Assembly (NCBI GenBank): GCA_020633205.1
Contig: JACKEB010000013.1
Coordinates: 558,001-622,000, forward strand
DNA from: Polyangiaceae bacterium
GTDB taxonomy: Bacteria; Myxococcota_A; Polyangia; Polyangiales; Polyangiaceae
Direction: 5' to 3'
DNA: 64,000 nucleotides
In this document: positions 62,042 through 64,000 of the stretch, one piece after another
How the letters are laid out: each line of letters opens with the position of its first letter
Numbering within the stretch: position 1 is the stretch's first letter
Made by a program: the position numbers and the translations under genes
Notes under the pieces: model-generated
Told to the model about the DNA's origin: nothing
The model's database searches: none
The model's input: only the letters and a program-made list of their open reading frames with translations

Positions 62042-63073
62042 TCAGCGCAAGGTGGGCGCGTTCTCGAGGACGTGGTGATAGGCGAGCATCCCGCCTTCGA
62101 GGTTCGCGACCTGTTCGAAGCCCATCCCCAACAGCTGCTCCGCGGCCATCGCTGACCGACGGCCCGAACGACAGATCATCAAGAGCGGCTGGTCCCGCGA
62201 CCAGTCTTTGGCTGCTCGCGCGACGGTCGAGAGCGGAACGAGCTCGGCGTTTTGAACGTGACCAAGATCACCTTCGAACTCCGCTGGTTCACGGACGTCG
62301 ATGAGCCGCGCGTCAGGCACTGCTTGTACGAACTCGTCAGCTTGGAGCTGGAAGTAGCCCGTGGGTGCTTTGGGGAGGCTCGCGAATGGTGCGCTCGTGT
62401 TGCCGCATACGCGATTCGCCCGAATGGCTTCGTCGATTCGCCGCGGCTTGGCGAGCTGCAGATTGTTCATCAGTTCGATGAACTGCTCCCTCGTCCGACC
62501 CGCTACCCGTGGGTTGTGCGAGCGTTCCTCGGCAATCGTGCTCGTTGCGTGCCCTCGATAGTCATGTCCGGGGAATACTTGCGTATCCGCGGGGAGTTCG
62601 AACAACACACCGGTGATGGAGTCGAAGAGCGTGCCGGCGTCACCGTTCTGGAAGTCCGTCCGGCCGCAGCCGCGGATCAGCAGAGCATCCCCAGTGAACA
62701 CAGCGTTCCCGACGTGGTAACTCATGCTGTCGTCGGTGTGCCCGGGAGTTGCCAGCGCGCGGATTGATAAATTTCCGAGCGGAAGCGCGTCTCCGTGTGA
62801 AACATGCACCGACACGCAGCCGGCACCGGCCTTACCGGCGACGCTCTCCGCACCGGTTCGCTCCCGAAGCTCTCCGGCCGCAGTGATGTGGTCTGCGTGG
62901 ACGTGGGTGTCGAGCACGTAGCGAAGCTCGAAGCCCAGTTCAGCAATCAGCTGCAGGTCGCGATCCGCTTGTCCCTTCACAGGGTCGATCAGTGCCGCCT
63001 GCTTGGTCTCAGGGTCAGCGACGAGATAGGTGTACGTCGAGCTGTCTAGGTCGAAGAGTTGTCGCAGAAACAC
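62042..63073 (-). CDS. persulfide dioxygenase-rhodanese fusion
   Basis: The 343-residue protein combines a metallo-beta-lactamase-fold domain and a rhodanese domain. Residues 1-235 carry VLDTHVHADHITAAGELRERTG (H-x-H-x-D-H), LATPGHTDDSMSYHVG, FTGDALLIRGCGRTDFQNGD and FPGHDYRGH, the ETHE1-type persulfide dioxygenase pattern. Residues 255-343 contain ARLIDVREPAEFEGDLGHV and the active loop ICRSGRRS with the catalytic Cys. It should oxidise glutathione persulfide to sulfite, with the rhodanese part exchanging sulfane sulfur with thiosulfate. The GTG at 63073 has GGAGG five bases upstream; the longer frame to 63292 would run through the promoter. Confidence 0.92.
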   Translation of the reverse strand: MFLRQLFDLDSSTYTYLVADPETKQAALIDPVKGQADRDLQLIAELGFELRYVLDTHVHADHITAAGELRERTGAESVAGKAGAGCVSVHVSHGDALPLGNLSIRALATPGHTDDSMSYHVGNAVFTGDALLIRGCGRTDFQNGDAGTLFDSITGVLFELPADTQVFPGHDYRGHATSTIAEERSHNPRVAGRTREQFIELMNNLQLAKPRRIDEAIRANRVCGNTSAPFASLPKAPTGYFQLQADEFVQAVPDARLIDVREPAEFEGDLGHVQNAELVPLSTVARAAKDWSRDQPLLMICRSGRRSAMAAEQLLGMGFEQVANLEGGMLAYHHVLENAPTLR

Positions 63074-63117
63074 GGGATCCTCCAAACGTCGTCCCTGGTG
63101 GGTCTCAGCACGTTCCT

Positions 63118-63133
63118 TACAAGGTGTGTGCCA
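63118..63133 (-). promoter_or_regulatory. sigma-54 promoter of the dioxygenase-rhodanese operon
   Basis: Read on the minus strand, TGGCACACACCTTGTA has TGGCAC at -24 and TTGT at -12 with the GG-N10-GT spacing of sigma-54 promoters (consensus TGGCAC-N5-TTGC). The implied transcription start is about 35 bases before the GTG. Confidence 0.65.
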
Positions 63134-63238
63134 AAGTCCGAGGGCGGCTCGTGCCTGCGTATTGCGTGATTTTCGCGCGACCCGGGCGCTACCCGGGCCA
63201 ACATCGGGGCGACAAGGAGCCGGTCTGCGCATGGAAGC

Positions 63239-63291
63239 CGTTGCGACCCGTTTCAAGGAGCGTTGCAACCCGTTCCAGGTGAAACGTTGCA
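63239..63291. promoter_or_regulatory. paired 16-bp repeats, candidate activator binding sites
   Basis: CGTTGCGACCCGTTTC (63239-63254) and CGTTGCAACCCGTTCC (63261-63276) are offset by 22 bp, two helical turns. A third CGTTGCA lies at 63285-63291 and a further GTTGCAAC at 63382. They are roughly midway between the two divergent sigma-54 promoters, as expected for enhancer sites. Confidence 0.6.
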
Positions 63292-63361
63292 CGGAAGCTC
63301 GTTCCTCGGAGACAGCTCAACTTGGGGGGAATTTGCCCGTATTCCTTGGTGTCCGGCGCGC

Positions 63362-63377
63362 TGGCACGACTCTCGCT
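63362..63377 (+). promoter_or_regulatory. sigma-54 promoter of the TauE/SafE-type gene
   Basis: TGGCACGACTCTCGCT matches -24 TGGCACG and -12 TCGC with exact GG-N10-GC spacing. Transcription would begin near 63388, about 36 bases before the ATG. Confidence 0.7.
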
Positions 63378-63423
63378 TTTCGTTGCAACCAGACACTCAC
63401 CCGTTGCTGAAGAAGGCACTCTC

Positions 63424-64000
63424 ATGCTCGTTGTTTCTTTGATCCTCGCCGCCCTGATCGGCATCTCCCTCGGCCTCCTCGGTGGAGGAGGCTCCATCCT
63501 GACGGTACCCATCCTCACGTACGTCGTGGGGATCGCTGCGAAGCCCGCAATCGCGATGAGCTTAATCGTGGTTGGTGTGACGAGCGCGGTCGCCTCGGTC
63601 CAGCACGCCCGAAACGGCAACGTGCGCTGGGGCACTGGTCTGTTCTTCGGCGTATCGAGCATGATCGGCGCGTTTCTCGGTGGCCGTGTTGCCTACTTGA
63701 TCCCGGGCACCGTGTTGCTTGGCGCGTTTGGGTTGATGATGTTGATCACGGCGCTCGCGATGCTGCGCGGTCGCAAGGAGTCCAAGGCTGATGGCAAGCC
63801 CCACGCCCTGTGGTTGGTGCCGGTTGAAGGCCTGATCGTTGGTGCGGTGACTGGCCTGATCGGCGCGGGCGGGGGATTCCTCGTGGTTCCGGCGCTGGCG
63901 CTGCTCGGCGGCCTGCCCATGAAGGAGGCAGTCGGCACCTCGCTGTTCGTCATCGCGTTGAAGTCGTTCGCTGGCGCTGCCGGTCACCTCGGCCACGTCG
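63424..64000 (+). CDS. TauE/SafE family sulfite exporter-like membrane protein (3' end outside window)
   Basis: The first 192 codons are visible; the frame is open to the end of the window. The protein begins MLVVSLILAALIGISLGLLG followed by GGGSILTVPILTYVVG, the classical TauE/SafE (DUF81) first repeat. A second repeat unit appears at residues 139-175 (GLIVGAVTGLIGAGGGFLVVPALALLGGLPMKEAVGTSL). Members export sulfite, sulfoacetate or related anions. AAGG lies ten bases before the ATG. Divergent from the persulfide dioxygenase gene, it would remove the sulfite that enzyme makes. Confidence 0.9.
   Translation, partial: MLVVSLILAALIGISLGLLGGGGSILTVPILTYVVGIAAKPAIAMSLIVVGVTSAVASVQHARNGNVRWGTGLFFGVSSMIGAFLGGRVAYLIPGTVLLGAFGLMMLITALAMLRGRKESKADGKPHALWLVPVEGLIVGAVTGLIGAGGGFLVVPALALLGGLPMKEAVGTSLFVIALKSFAGAAGHLGHV

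Noticed and set aside
63074..63292. N-terminal extension of the persulfide dioxygenase
   Set aside because: It crosses the sigma-54 promoter, and the GTG at 63073 has an ideal GGAGG site.
1..64000. CRISPR arrays, tRNA or rRNA genes
   Set aside because: No regularly spaced direct repeats and no cloverleaf or rRNA-like stretches were recognised by eye; a covariance search would be decisive.

Overview
The window reads as a high-GC, gene-dense chromosome segment of a Gram-negative bacterium, most likely a myxobacterium-like member of the Myxococcota. Evidence for this is indirect: GC-rich third codon positions, frequent GTG and TTG starts, many predicted outer-membrane or periplasmic lipoproteins with an L-x-x-C lipobox, an enhancer-dependent sigma-54 regulator, secreted serpins, and many genes of unknown function. 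No tRNA, rRNA, CRISPR array, prophage or intact transposase was seen.

Layout. 0-6 kb: end of a nitronate monooxygenase gene, a TerB-like protein, truD, then a fatty-acid type 3-hydroxyacyl-CoA dehydrogenase and SCP2-type thiolase pair closed by a strong terminator, then an SRPBCC protein. 5.8-11.6 kb: three thioredoxin-like lipoproteins, a PGPGW membrane protein, a DJ-1/PfpI protein, and a two-domain beta-lactamase-like/NamZ cell-wall enzyme; a 216-bp MITE-like element lies among them. 11.7-25.6 kb: EAL phosphodiesterase, 2-oxoglutarate dioxygenase, TetR regulator with its operator and a diiron protein, a DUF2325-like protein, HrpB helicase, a DUF2236/MpaB oxygenase, an HDOD protein with a zinc finger, oligopeptidase B and a second TetR regulator. 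25.6-30.7 kb: a 0.5-kb non-coding island of hairpins, a decayed lipoprotein hydrolase gene, an alanine-racemase-like enzyme and another lipoprotein. 30.9-44.5 kb: Uup-like ABC-F protein, quinone oxidoreductase, GH1 and GH31 glycosidase lipoproteins, an 880-residue orphan lipoprotein and two tandem lipoprotein serpins. 44.7-50.2 kb: a tight four-gene metabolic cluster (CitE-like lyase, retinol-saturase-like flavoprotein, SnoaL-like protein, Old Yellow Enzyme) facing a TauD-type dioxygenase. 50.2-57.1 kb: prfC and a tetR-MFP-RND efflux operon with a clear operator. 57.2-64 kb: an SCP2/hydrolase fusion, a small repeat protein, a Nudix hydrolase and a sulfur island.

The sulfur island (59.6-64 kb) is the best candidate for a coherent system. 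A sigma-54 activator gene lies beside a split YeeE/YedE transporter, a persulfide dioxygenase-rhodanese fusion and, divergently, a TauE/SafE-type exporter. The divergent intergenic region carries two face-away -24/-12 promoters with paired 16-bp repeats about midway between them, spaced 22 bp apart. This fits sulfane-sulfur-induced import, oxidation and export of sulfur species.

Other points of interest are a family of short hairpin-plus-tail repeats (three copies), a 19-bp terminal-repeat element with a second diverged remnant 43 kb away, and a pseudogene whose stop codon sits in the loop of an inserted palindrome.
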